From Alistipes sp. ZOR0009 (lineage in GTDB: Bacteria; Bacteroidota; Bacteroidia; Bacteroidales; ZOR0009), in assembly GCF_000798815.1 (NCBI RefSeq), contig NZ_JTLD01000017.1, positions 46,409-110,408 of the forward strand: a DNA stretch of 64,000 nt. Reading direction: 5' to 3'. Position 1 is the first letter of the stretch. Each line of letters opens with the position of its first letter. Below the pieces are notes generated by a model that made no database searches, was not told where the DNA came from, and saw only the letters and a program-made list of their open reading frames with translations. Made by a program: the position numbers and the translations under genes. Positions 8,771-17,838 of the stretch are shown here, piece after piece.

Positions 8771-10225
8771 ATGGCTTTAAAGAAGAAGACGCTGCATGGG
8801 TTTGGGTGGAGTTTTGCGGATAATATAGGTAACCAAGGTATTACATTTCTGGTTACGCTCGTTTTAGCAAGGTTGCTTACGCCTGCAGATTTTGGTCTTG
8901 TGGCCATGATTGCTGTTTTTACGGCTATTTCTAACACGTTTATAGATAGCGGGTTTACCACTGCGTTAATACGCAAGATGGATTGTACGCAGAAGGATTA
9001 TAGTACCGTCTTTTATTTTAATTTGGCGGTTGGCTTTATTCTGTTCATAGCGCTCTACTTTGCCGCACCAGCGTTAAGTATTTTTTACAAGCAACCAGAG
9101 CTAACAGATATAACTCGAGTTTTGGCTTTTGGCATAATTCTTAGCTCCTTATCCGTAATTCAGCGAACTATACTTACTAAAAGAATAGATTTTAAGCTAC
9201 AAACGAAAGTTTCCTTGATCTCTTCGGTGCTAAGTGGAGGCGTTGGTGTCGGCATGGCGTTTGGCGGTTTTGGGGTTTGGAGTCTGGTTGGACAGCAGCT
9301 TGGGCGACAGCTTTTTCAAAGCTTGCTACTTTGGGTTATGAATCGTTGGCGTCCTTCTTTGGTGTTCAGCGTGGACTCGTTCCGAGAGCTTTTTGGCTTT
9401 GGATCAAAAATTCTTGCCTCTTCGCTGCTTGATACTATCTATAAAAATATCAATACGTTGATTATTGGTAAATTCTTTTCGTCGGCCACGTTGGGATACT
9501 ATGCAAATGCCGATAAGTTTCAGGCTGTTTTTTCTGCAAATCTGACGCAAACAATACAGCGCGTAAGCTATCCAGTCTTATCCTCCATTCAGGACGAATC
9601 AGCAAAGTTGAAGCAGGCTTACAGAAAGCTGATTATTAATACGATGATGGGTACATTTGCTTTGATGCTAGGTTTGGCAGCATGCGCAAAATCTGTCATT
9701 TTAATATCCATAGGGTATCAATGGGAGCCTGTAGTTCCCTACCTACAGCTTCTTTGCCTATCGGGCATGCTATACCCTCTGCACGCCATCAACCTAAATA
9801 TTATAAATGTGAAAGGTCGTTCTGATCTCTTTTTGAAGTTAGAAGTTCTTAAGAAGATAATCGCAGTGCCAGTTCTTGTTGTTGGTGTGTTTTGGGGGGT
9901 TTATGCGCTTTTAGTAGGCATGGTGGTAACATCTGTAGTATCTTACTTCTTAAATAGCTACTATTCGGCACGCTTGATAGACTATCCTACGCGCGAGCAG
10001 CTAGCTGATATTGCTCCGTTGTTGGGTATTTCGACGCTTGTTGGTTTGGTGATGTGGAGCGTTACCTTTCTAAATTGGAATCTTTTTGCAACCTTAGCGG
10101 TTCAATTGCTAGTTGGGTTAACTCTCTCATATGTAATATACGACAGACTTAAAGTTACAGAGTTTTTAGAGTTAAAAGCTGTGATTGTTGGTTCTATAAA
10201 AAGAATAAGAAATGAACGACGCTAA
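8771..10225 (+). CDS. Oligosaccharide flippase (WzxC-like)
   Basis: 484 residues from ATG 8771 (MALKKKTLHGFGWSFADN). The N-terminus and the motifs VLARLLTPADFGLVAM, DSGFTTALIRK and GYYANADKFQ are typical of the WzxC/Polysacc_synt_3 branch of MOP flippases, a different branch from the AT-rich wzx at 2290-3543. About 12-14 membrane segments. It overlaps the aminotransferase gene by 14 bases, so the rightward block is an operon. Two flippases in one locus imply either two polymers or replacement of one repeat-unit pathway by another. Confidence 0.88.
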   Translation: MALKKKTLHGFGWSFADNIGNQGITFLVTLVLARLLTPADFGLVAMIAVFTAISNTFIDSGFTTALIRKMDCTQKDYSTVFYFNLAVGFILFIALYFAAPALSIFYKQPELTDITRVLAFGIILSSLSVIQRTILTKRIDFKLQTKVSLISSVLSGGVGVGMAFGGFGVWSLVGQQLGRQLFQSLLLWVMNRWRPSLVFSVDSFRELFGFGSKILASSLLDTIYKNINTLIIGKFFSSATLGYYANADKFQAVFSANLTQTIQRVSYPVLSSIQDESAKLKQAYRKLIINTMMGTFALMLGLAACAKSVILISIGYQWEPVVPYLQLLCLSGMLYPLHAINLNIINVKGRSDLFLKLEVLKKIIAVPVLVVGVFWGVYALLVGMVVTSVVSYFLNSYYSARLIDYPTREQLADIAPLLGISTLVGLVMWSVTFLNWNLFATLAVQLLVGLTLSYVIYDRLKVTEFLELKAVIVGSIKRIRNERR

Positions 10226-11330
10226 AAAGAATATAACGGTAACCTCTCCCCTACTTCCTCCTTTAGAGGAGTTTATGCCTTACCTTCAGGATATATGGGA
10301 GCGTCATTGGTTGACAAATAATGGGCATTACCACCAGGAGTTAGAACGAGAGCTCTGTGAATATTTGGGGGTTAAGTATATTTCTGTTTTTTCTAATGGA
10401 ACATTGGCTCTGATTACCGCTTTGCAGGCGCTACGAATTACAGGCGAAGTAATCACAACACCATACAGCTTTGTGGCAACTACACATTCGCTTTGGTGGA
10501 ATGGTATAAAGCCTGTTTTTGTGGATGTTGAGCCAAAAACATTTAATATCGATCCTGAAAAAATAGAGGCAGCCATAACGCCAAAAACAACGGCCATTAT
10601 GCCGGTGCACGTGTATGGAAATCCCTGTAATATAGATAAAATTCAGCAGATTGCAGATACCTATGGTTTGAAGGTTATTTACGATGCTGCTCATGCTTTT
10701 GGTGTAAAGGAAGGCGGTAAATCGGTTTTAAATTTTGGTGATTTATCGATTTTGAGCTTCCATGCTACTAAGGTTTTTTCTACTATTGAAGGAGGCGCTA
10801 TCGTATGTCATGACGAAAAGATGAAGCAGCGCATAGACTACCTAAAAAACTTTGGTTTTGCTGATGAGGTAACTGTGGTTGCTCCAGGTATAAATGCAAA
10901 GCTAAACGAGGTTCAATCTGCCTTTGGTTTAATGTCTTTAAAGCATGTTGATGCAGCTATCGCAAAGCGTAAAATAATATCAGAGGAATATAGGGCCGGT
11001 TTAGCAGGTATCGCTGGCTTATCTTTTATTTCGGAAGTAGATAATGTTCAGCACAACTACTCCTACTTCCCTATTTTTATTGATGCCGAAAAATTTGGAA
11101 TGGAGCGTGATGAACTTTACTCCGCTCTACAGAAGGATGGAATTTATGGGCGTCGATATTTTTACCCGTTGATTAGTAGTTTTTCCACTTACCGAGGACT
11201 TCCTTCTGCTTCTGTTGACAACCTTCCTGTTGCTAACCGTGCAGCAAATCAGGTTATCTGCTTACCGTTGCATCAAAATATTACGGATGAAGAGGTTGAC
11301 CGAATTATTAAGGCAATTATCAAGAGGTAG
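10212..11330 (+). CDS. DegT/DnrJ/EryC1-family sugar aminotransferase
   Basis: 372 residues; a PLP-dependent enzyme that converts a nucleotide-bound keto-sugar to an amino sugar. Key features are the N-terminal LTNNGHYHQELERELCEYLGV, the substrate/PLP loop SNGTLALITAL, the Asp of YDAAHAFGV, the PLP-lysine in SFHATKVFSTIEGG (Lys187) and the C-terminal PLHQNITDEEVDRII. The start TSPLLPPLEEF resembles VioA-type dTDP-4-amino-4,6-dideoxyglucose transaminases, but the exact sugar cannot be assigned. The dTDP-glucose 4,6-dehydratase at 61.6 kb could supply a suitable substrate. Confidence 0.88.
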   Translation: MNDAKKNITVTSPLLPPLEEFMPYLQDIWERHWLTNNGHYHQELERELCEYLGVKYISVFSNGTLALITALQALRITGEVITTPYSFVATTHSLWWNGIKPVFVDVEPKTFNIDPEKIEAAITPKTTAIMPVHVYGNPCNIDKIQQIADTYGLKVIYDAAHAFGVKEGGKSVLNFGDLSILSFHATKVFSTIEGGAIVCHDEKMKQRIDYLKNFGFADEVTVVAPGINAKLNEVQSAFGLMSLKHVDAAIAKRKIISEEYRAGLAGIAGLSFISEVDNVQHNYSYFPIFIDAEKFGMERDELYSALQKDGIYGRRYFYPLISSFSTYRGLPSASVDNLPVANRAANQVICLPLHQNITDEEVDRIIKAIIKR

Positions 11331-11376
11331 CGGCTTATTATATAAAGTTGTCGTCTTTCAAACTTAAAAAATCTGA

Positions 11377-12318
11377 ATGAAGGTTTCCGTTAAAATGCTG
11401 ACCTACAACCATGAACTTTATGTTGCTCAGGCAATAGAAGGTGTTTTGGCGCAGGTTACTGATTTTCCTGTTGAGCTTATAGTTGGGGATGATGCTTCAA
11501 GGGACGCAACTGCAGATATTATACGCGATTATGCATCTCGTTACCCGCAAATAAAGGCGACTTTGAGAACTGCCAATGTGGGGATGGTTGAAAATTTTTT
11601 TAGCCTAGACTCTGAGGTTGATGGTGATTTTATTGCTTTTTGCGAAGGCGATGACTACTGGGATGATCCCTATAAGCTCCAAAAGCAGGTGGATTTTTTG
11701 TGTAAAAATCGGGATTACGCAATTGTTTATACCAATGTAAGGCAGTATGTTCAGAATGTGGGGTTTAAAAAGGAAATCCCTGCGGCTAGCTATTCTGGTT
11801 TTGTTTTGAGGGAGCTACTTAAAGGAGCGTTTATGTCAACGGTTACCGTAATGGTTCGTTCCTCTGCCTATAATGAGGTAAAAGAATCGGTATATCAGGT
11901 TATCAGCGAGCGCAGCTTAAGAATGATAGACTATCCTCTTTGGATTGAAATAGCAAGCAAGTATAAGGTGCATCATCTTAATGATTTTACTGCTGTTTAT
12001 CGAATTTTAGGAGAATCAGCTTCTCATTCAATTGATCCTGAGCGACAGATCAAGTTTATAGAGTCGGTACTCGATGTTATTTCCCACTACTCCAATCAGT
12101 TTTCGTTAGCTTATATGGCGGAGCCTGGCATTGCCTCTAAGCTTCTGACTATTTACAGAATTGCGTTGATATATAAGTTACCAGATACTTCGAAGTATCG
12201 AAAACAGTTTTTAAAAGCCAAAAGCAGCACTTTGAAGATGAAGGTATATAACTTTATGGCTCGTTTTACTTTAACCGAGAATATTTTAAGGTATTTGCTA
12301 CGAACTTTTACAAAATAA
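11377..12318 (+). CDS. Family 2 glycosyltransferase
   Basis: 313 residues. The GT-A fold begins immediately (KVSVKMLTYNHELYVAQAIEGVL), followed by ELIVGDDASRDAT with the nucleotide-binding Asp pair and the metal-binding motif in AFCEGDDYWDD. The C-terminal third is helical and basic and may contact the membrane. It probably adds one sugar to the repeat unit made by the rightward block. The gene starts 46 bases after the aminotransferase and ends at a strong hairpin terminator. Confidence 0.88.
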   Translation: MKVSVKMLTYNHELYVAQAIEGVLAQVTDFPVELIVGDDASRDATADIIRDYASRYPQIKATLRTANVGMVENFFSLDSEVDGDFIAFCEGDDYWDDPYKLQKQVDFLCKNRDYAIVYTNVRQYVQNVGFKKEIPAASYSGFVLRELLKGAFMSTVTVMVRSSAYNEVKESVYQVISERSLRMIDYPLWIEIASKYKVHHLNDFTAVYRILGESASHSIDPERQIKFIESVLDVISHYSNQFSLAYMAEPGIASKLLTIYRIALIYKLPDTSKYRKQFLKAKSSTLKMKVYNFMARFTLTENILRYLLRTFTK

Positions 12319-12347
12319 AAAGGCGGTGTTAACCGCCTTTTTATTTT
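12314..12347. terminator. Bidirectional terminator
   Basis: Arms AAAAAGGCGG and CCGCCTTTTT around a TGTTAA-type loop, with A-rich and T-rich flanks on either side. It lies between the converging GT2 gene and wzc and can serve both. Confidence 0.85.
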
Positions 12348-12354
12348 GTATGTA

Positions 12355-14703
12355 TTAGTTTTCGTAGTATTCGTGGTTATTTTCCTTGTTATACTTATAG
12401 CGATATTTGCTATAGTAGGCATGGCTCTTTTTGGAATCGAAATCATTAACAACAAGTGCTAGCTTATTATTAAGGGTGGTATGTAGGTCTTTGCAGTAGT
12501 CCACAACATCTTTAGGAGATACTCCTATTCGGGTAACAAATAGCACCAAATCAACATTGTTGAAGATAATCCTAGCGTCTGTAACAATGCCAATAGGAGG
12601 CGTATCAATGATTATACAGTCATAAGTTTTGCGGGCAATACTAAAGAACTCATCCATTTTTGGCGATCCTATAAGCTCAGATGGGTTTGGGGGAATAGCA
12701 CCAGATACGGCTAACCATAGGTTGGTAATATCTGTCGGTTTTATGGCATCCTCAAAAGTGCTCTGATTGCTTAGGTAGCTGCTAATTCCTTTATGGTTAG
12801 TTGTTTCAAAAACTGTTTGAATCTTAGGCTTTCTAAGGTCGAGACCTATAAGTAGCGTCTTTTTTCCAGAGGAAGCAAAAATAGCAGCCAAGTTAGTGGC
12901 ACAAAAAGTCTTACCCTCTCCGCTTATTAGAGATGAAACCATTATTACTTTGCTTTTGTTGTCGTTTAGAACAAAGTTAATATTGGTGCGAAGCGTTCTA
13001 AAAGACTCAGAGAGTCGCGATTTTGGACGTTCTTTTACGGGTAGGTCTATTTTGAATGTCGAATGGTCTAAAGTAGCAAGTAACGGAACATTTGATAGCT
13101 TTTTGGTGAGATCCTTTATGGCTCGTATTTTATTGTCAAAATAATCCCGTAGAATAATGGTTATTAGTGGAATTAGCAGCCCTAAGATAAAACCTAAAAC
13201 ATAGTTCATTTTTGGCTTTGGCTGCTTAAGAACAGCGTTGATAGGCAGTGCTGGATCAACAATTTTACAATCGGAGATATTGGAAGCTTTGGCTATGGAT
13301 GCCTCCGATTTTTTTTCTAGCAGGTAGGTGTACATCTTGTCGAGCAAGTCGTATACCTTGGTTTTATTGAAGAGTTGCTGCTCATTAGATGGTAAAAGGG
13401 CAATTTTTGATTCTATATTGCCAACCTGCTCGTTGATATCATCGTTAGCCAGCTTATTTGTTGCTAAAAGGCTGTTTACCTTTTCAGTAAGCCCATTTTT
13501 TACATTTCTAATTTTACCATCGAGCTGAATTAGAGTCGGGTTATTATCTTTTAAGCTAAGCTTTAGGTTTTGGCGTTCATTACTTAATGTCGAAAGCTCA
13601 TTTAGTAAGTTAGCCAGCTGTATATCGTTTATCCCTAGCGTATAAGGGGCTACCACATCTGTGTAGCTATCTCTTTTGGCTAGGTAGGTCTTTAAGTAGC
13701 TGTAGTAGCGTTTGTTGATATCTATGGTTGCCTTATTTGTTTGGAGCTCCTTCATTTTGTCCAGCAGCATGCTAGACTCTTTGTTTACATCTAAGATGCG
13801 GTTTTCTACCCTAAAATTTCGAAGGTTAACTTCTGCCTTTTTTAGAGAATCTCGCATTCCAAAAAGTTGATCATCAATAAAATTGATTGTGTTTTTAGCG
13901 ATTTGATTCTTCTCTTCAAGGCTTTGAGATATGTACGTTTGAATAAGCTTATTTAGGTAGTCAGCCTCTTGTTCGGCAGATTCTCCTGTCGAGGAAAGGC
14001 TTATTAGCGATGCGTTTTTATCAACAAGGTTTATAGTCACTCTTGACTGGTAAAGTTTTGCAAGGCTATTTAAATCGTTTTTGGTAAGGATAAAGGTTCG
14101 TCCTATAGCCGCCTCTTTGTTGAAGAAGGAGGTCGGAGTTATCGTGAATCCAAAATTGTTTAGCTTGATAAGCTGCCCAAAGCTGTATGCCTTTTCAGAT
14201 TCATGGTCATCCGTTTTTACTTCAAACCTGTTTTCGCCTATGAATGTGATGAATATATTTTTTCCTGTTGGGTTAACGCAGGTTGTGTCGTAGGTAATAT
14301 TAAATGGGAAATCTTTATAAATAACGTTGTGCCTAACCATGCGCTTGCCAAGCAGCTTGTAGGTAGTTTTAAACTCTGGAAGATCTTTTACTGTGTTGAA
14401 TGCTAGTGTATAAGATTTTAGTATTCCAATTTCGTTTTGAATACTTTTCGTGTTATTTACTAAGCTCAGTTCGCTTAGCAGCGCTTCGGCTCCACTGCTG
14501 CTTCTATTCTTATCATCTCTTATAAGTATGGTAGCGTCTACCTGATAAACATTATGGGTCGATTTTGTTAGAATATATGCCAAAGCCATGCATACAACTA
14601 GAGAAATCGCAAACCAGTACCAGTAGCGGAGTGTTAGATTTACATATTTCTTAATATCAAGCGTTTCTTCTGCTAGCAGTTGTTCTATTTCCTTTGCGTC
14701 CAT
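12355..14703 (-). CDS. wzc: Wzc-type tyrosine autokinase and chain-length regulator
   Basis: 782 residues. The N-terminal Wzz domain starts with a membrane segment at about 28-46. A long coiled-coil periplasmic region follows (about 250-480), then a second membrane segment near 500-520. The C-terminal cytoplasmic BY-kinase has Walker A SGEGKTFCATNLA, Walker A' GLDLRKPKI and Walker B CIIIDTPP. The extreme C-terminus is tyrosine-rich (HAYYSKYRYKYNKE, then EYYEN), the autophosphorylation cluster. It controls export and length of Wzy-dependent polymers together with Wza. It lies 3 bases downstream of wza. Confidence 0.93.
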   Translation of the reverse strand: MDAKEIEQLLAEETLDIKKYVNLTLRYWYWFAISLVVCMALAYILTKSTHNVYQVDATILIRDDKNRSSSGAEALLSELSLVNNTKSIQNEIGILKSYTLAFNTVKDLPEFKTTYKLLGKRMVRHNVIYKDFPFNITYDTTCVNPTGKNIFITFIGENRFEVKTDDHESEKAYSFGQLIKLNNFGFTITPTSFFNKEAAIGRTFILTKNDLNSLAKLYQSRVTINLVDKNASLISLSSTGESAEQEADYLNKLIQTYISQSLEEKNQIAKNTINFIDDQLFGMRDSLKKAEVNLRNFRVENRILDVNKESSMLLDKMKELQTNKATIDINKRYYSYLKTYLAKRDSYTDVVAPYTLGINDIQLANLLNELSTLSNERQNLKLSLKDNNPTLIQLDGKIRNVKNGLTEKVNSLLATNKLANDDINEQVGNIESKIALLPSNEQQLFNKTKVYDLLDKMYTYLLEKKSEASIAKASNISDCKIVDPALPINAVLKQPKPKMNYVLGFILGLLIPLITIILRDYFDNKIRAIKDLTKKLSNVPLLATLDHSTFKIDLPVKERPKSRLSESFRTLRTNINFVLNDNKSKVIMVSSLISGEGKTFCATNLAAIFASSGKKTLLIGLDLRKPKIQTVFETTNHKGISSYLSNQSTFEDAIKPTDITNLWLAVSGAIPPNPSELIGSPKMDEFFSIARKTYDCIIIDTPPIGIVTDARIIFNNVDLVLFVTRIGVSPKDVVDYCKDLHTTLNNKLALVVNDFDSKKSHAYYSKYRYKYNKENNHEYYEN

Positions 14704-14706
14704 AAT

Positions 14707-15477
14707 TTATTTTGCCATGAAGTTTAGAAGTAGAACTAACGTAGAGATTGAGCTAAGGAATATCGAGTAGGTTGGGATATTCATTTGGGTTGTTTTTCCT
14801 TTTCGAGGATCGACAATTACTACATCGCCAGGGGTTAGGTAGTATCCTTGGTTGGAAAGTATCATTTTTGAGGTTAAGTCTACGGGAATGGTTATGCTTT
14901 CACCATTAATATTACGTACAATGGTTACAGCCTTGCGATCTGCAAAATCAGATAAGTCGCCAGCTTGCGCAATGGCTTCGAGGATAGTTAGCTTATCGTG
15001 GTAGTTGGTTATAACGGCAGGACGCTTCACCTCTCCTATTACTGTAACCCTAAAACTCATAAGCTTAACAACAACAACGGCATCGTTTACGAATTCCGAG
15101 GCTTTTCTTTTTATGTCGGCTGATGCCTGCGAAATACTTTTACCGCCAACCTTTACAAGACCAATAAGGGGAACCTCTACGTATCCAGAGTCGTTAACGG
15201 AATAGGTGTTGACGTAAATACCGCTTTCCGAGTTCATTATATTTCCTTGGTTGCCTGTGTTTAGGCTGTTTGAAAAGATGGAGTTCACCTCTTTATTCAA
15301 AAGGCTAGATATTTGAATGTAAATTTCATCTTTTGGGGTGATTTTATACTCTTGCGGTTCCATTTTGTAGGAAGGAGCAGGTTTTCCCTGCATGTAAAGC
15401 AGCTGGTTGTGCTTATTGCACGAAAAGAGCAGCATCGCTAGAATTAAAATGCCAGCCAATAAATATCCCTTATGCAT
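14707..15477 (-). CDS. wza: Wza-type outer-membrane polysaccharide export lipoprotein
   Basis: 256 residues. The signal peptide ends in lipobox LLFSC (Cys20). A Poly_export domain follows (YKITPKDEIYIQISSLL, SVNDSGYVEVPLIGLVKVGG) and then an SLBB domain (FRVTVIGEVKRPAVI, ITILEAIAQAGDLSD-type). It ends in LSSISTLVLLLNFMAK, a hydrophobic C-terminal segment seen in Bacteroidota Wza relatives. It forms the export channel through the periplasm and outer membrane and pairs with the adjoining Wzc. Confidence 0.92.
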   Translation of the reverse strand: MHKGYLLAGILILAMLLFSCNKHNQLLYMQGKPAPSYKMEPQEYKITPKDEIYIQISSLLNKEVNSIFSNSLNTGNQGNIMNSESGIYVNTYSVNDSGYVEVPLIGLVKVGGKSISQASADIKRKASEFVNDAVVVVKLMSFRVTVIGEVKRPAVITNYHDKLTILEAIAQAGDLSDFADRKAVTIVRNINGESITIPVDLTSKMILSNQGYYLTPGDVVIVDPRKGKTTQMNIPTYSIFLSSISTLVLLLNFMAK

Positions 15478-15530
15478 GTTTTAAAAAATTACGGCGATAA
15501 AAATAGCTATTTATAGTATTGGTAGATAGA

Positions 15531-15566
15531 AAAAAAGAGTAGATGTAGGTACATCCACTCTTTTTT
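15531..15566. terminator. Terminator downstream of the ROK kinase gene
   Basis: Near-perfect inverted repeat: arms AAAAAAGAGTAGATGT and ACATCCACTCTTTTTT around AGGT. It separates the ROK kinase gene from wza on the minus strand, so wza probably has its own promoter nearby, though none is obvious. Confidence 0.8.
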
Positions 15567-15585
15567 ATGTTAATAAATGAGCTAT

Positions 15586-16548
15586 CTAGTTTAATTCGGC
15601 CCAAGCAAGCGCGGCTGCTCCAAGTACAGCTGCATTCTTATCGTTGAGTTCAGATAGAAGTACCTTTATTTTATCCTTATAGATAAAGCAGAGGTTCTCT
15701 TCCATGTAACGCTTGGTTGGTTCAAGAATGTAATCTCCTGATTTGGCAAGTCCTCCAAAAAGGAAGAAAGCTTCGGGTGTCGAAAATGCTGCAAAATCAG
15801 CAAGAGCCATACCTAGGCGTTTTCCTGTTTCTTCGAAAGCCATGAGCGCAATTTGATCGTCCTTTTGAGCTGCTTTGTAGATCTTCTCAGAGGTTACTTC
15901 CTCAAAGCTAAGTCCACGAAGCTCGCTAGGTACATTTTCATTGGCTAGAAGATCAAAAACGGTGCGCTTGATACCTGTAGCAGAAACGTAAGTCTCTAGG
16001 CATCCACGACGTCCACACCCGCACATGCGGCCGTTACGTTCAAATATTATGTGGCCAAGTTCACCTGCATTGCCATCCAGCCCGTAAACAACCTGGTGGT
16101 TAACAACTACGCCGCTTCCTAAACCAGTTCCTAAAGTAATAACAATAAAATCTTTCATCCCTTTAGCGCCGCCGTACACCATCTCTCCTACTGCTGCTGC
16201 GTTGGCATCGTTGGTTAGCACCACCAGCTTGTCCTCGCCAAATAGCGATTTGAAGGTGGTAACAACGTTTTGCTTCCCGTTCCAGTTTAGGTTAACGGCA
16301 TCTTCAATGCATCCGCTATAGTAGTTGCCATTGGGTGCTCCCATCCCAATGCCGTAAATGGCAAACTCATTGCCAAGCTCCTTCATTTTATCGTCTATAG
16401 ACTTATGAAGAGCTTCTGACCAGTCCTCAAAGTTTTGGTAAGCTTGGGTTGGAATGGATCCTTCTCCATAGATGTTACCATCTTTATCTACAATACCGTA
16501 TACAGTATTTGTTCCGCCAACATCTATACCAACAACAACATTTTTCAT
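15586..16548 (-). CDS. ROK-family sugar kinase (glucokinase-like)
   Basis: 320 residues. The ATP-binding motif is at the N-terminus (VVGIDVGGTNTVYGIVDKDG), the second phosphate motif is ITLGTGLGSGVVVN, and the zinc-binding ROK signature is CGCGRRGCLETYVS, preceded by GELGHI. Catalytic Asp lies in LTNDANAAAVGE. ROK enzymes of this type in Bacteroidota usually phosphorylate glucose or an N-acetylhexosamine at C6. Monocistronic, with a clear terminator after it. Confidence 0.88.
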   Translation of the reverse strand: MKNVVVGIDVGGTNTVYGIVDKDGNIYGEGSIPTQAYQNFEDWSEALHKSIDDKMKELGNEFAIYGIGMGAPNGNYYSGCIEDAVNLNWNGKQNVVTTFKSLFGEDKLVVLTNDANAAAVGEMVYGGAKGMKDFIVITLGTGLGSGVVVNHQVVYGLDGNAGELGHIIFERNGRMCGCGRRGCLETYVSATGIKRTVFDLLANENVPSELRGLSFEEVTSEKIYKAAQKDDQIALMAFEETGKRLGMALADFAAFSTPEAFFLFGGLAKSGDYILEPTKRYMEENLCFIYKDKIKVLLSELNDKNAAVLGAAALAWAELN

Positions 16549-16902
16549 ATAATACTTAAGGGTGAATTGGTTATTACAAAAGCGGGGCTAATATACAAAA
16601 ACTATATACTTGTTTAAGTCGTCGCTATTTTTCGTCAGCTTTTTTTATGACACCATGATTATAAAAGGCTGTTTGTAAAATGATTATGTAAAAGTTTGAT
16701 GCTTTATAACATCTCCAATTAGGTTGAAAATCATGTTACAAGGGATATTTACGGTGCCTATGCAACATTTTGCAGTAGAGAATAATGGGACCTACTCGAC
16801 TGTCCCGATTGTACAAACAAGCAGTTACATATTAAAAAGATGCGCTACCATAAAAGAAGGCTCTAAATATTTCGCTACTTTTGAAATCCAAAATAGAAAG
16901 CA
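16549..16902. other. Divergent intergenic region, ROK kinase and GldA-like gene
   Basis: 354 bases with no convincing gene. It must hold promoters for both flanking genes; only the plus-strand -7 box TACTTTTG (16876-16883) is clear. A short hairpin (GGGAC...GTCCC near 16788-16807) is visible but has no assigned role. Confidence 0.35.
16876..16883 (+). promoter_or_regulatory. -7 box upstream of the gldA-like gene
   Basis: TACTTTTG matches TAnnTTTG and lies 19 bases before the ATG at 16903. No clear TTG -33 element. Confidence 0.4.
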
Positions 16903-17820
16903 ATGTCGATTGTAGTTGAAGGAATTACCAAGCATTATGATACGCAAGTTGCGCTGAATGGCATTTCGTTTACCATACCTTCCAAGCAGGTTGTTGGTTT
17001 TTTGGGACCCAACGGTGCTGGAAAATCAACCATGATGAAGATACTAACAGGCTATATTCCTGCAACCTCGGGCATTGCCTTGGTTGATGGATTTGATGTA
17101 GCTTTAAATCCGATTGAGGCGAAGCAAGTAATCGGGTATCTTCCGGAGAATAACCCTTTATACTACGATTTTTATGTAAAGGAGTATTTGGAGTTTGTGG
17201 GTAACATATACAAGGTACCAAATTTAAAGACCAGAGTTGCTGAGGTTGTTGATATGACGGGGATTGGCGACGAACAGCGAAAGAAAATAGGGTCACTATC
17301 AAAAGGGTATAAGCAGCGTGTTGGCTTGGCACAGGCGCTTATTCACGATCCTTCGGTTTTAATACTGGATGAGCCTACTTCTGGGTTAGATCCCAACCAA
17401 ATTGTGGAAATTCGTTCACTTATTGAGCAAATAGGAAGAGAAAAGACGGTGATGCTTTCCACCCATATAATGCAGGAGGTGGAGGCTATATGCCAAAATA
17501 TCATTATAATAGATAAAGGTAATATTGTAGCCAACGGGCCGACTAAGGAAATTGCAGGATTGGCACAAGATTCGAAGGAGGTTGTGGTGGAGTTTACCGC
17601 GAGCCTCTCTGTGGAGCAAGTAGCATTAATGTCTGCTTTTGGAAAAGTTGCCAACCCACAAGAAAATGTTTATATTGTCAACTATTCTGATAATGTAGAT
17701 ATTAGAACGAAGCTATTTAACTTCGCAGTCGAAAATGGGCTGGTTATAGTGCAGCTACAGCAGCGCGAGGCGCATTTAGAAAATGTATTCCGCACTCTTA
17801 CCGGCAATAAACAGGAGTAG
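16903..17820 (+). CDS. gldA: ABC transporter ATP-binding protein, GldA-like
   Basis: 305 residues. Walker A is GPNGAGKST, the ABC signature is LSKGYKQRVGLAQALIHD, and Walker B is VLILDEPTSGLDPNQ followed by the switch His in MLSTHIMQEV. The single ATPase domain with a roughly 85-residue C-terminal extension ending HLENVFRTLTGNK is like GldA, the ATPase of the gliding-motility ABC complex GldA-GldF-GldG of Bacteroidota. No GldF/GldG permease follows here, so the partner must be elsewhere or the gene serves another export complex. Gliding itself cannot be inferred. Confidence 0.75.
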   Translation: MSIVVEGITKHYDTQVALNGISFTIPSKQVVGFLGPNGAGKSTMMKILTGYIPATSGIALVDGFDVALNPIEAKQVIGYLPENNPLYYDFYVKEYLEFVGNIYKVPNLKTRVAEVVDMTGIGDEQRKKIGSLSKGYKQRVGLAQALIHDPSVLILDEPTSGLDPNQIVEIRSLIEQIGREKTVMLSTHIMQEVEAICQNIIIIDKGNIVANGPTKEIAGLAQDSKEVVVEFTASLSVEQVALMSAFGKVANPQENVYIVNYSDNVDIRTKLFNFAVENGLVIVQLQQREAHLENVFRTLTGNKQE

Positions 17821-17838
17821 AAAGTAAAGTAACATAAT

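Noticed and set aside
12153..12455. 100-residue minus-strand ORF spanning the GT2 gene end and wzc end
   Set aside because: Crosses the bidirectional terminator and overlaps two well-supported genes.
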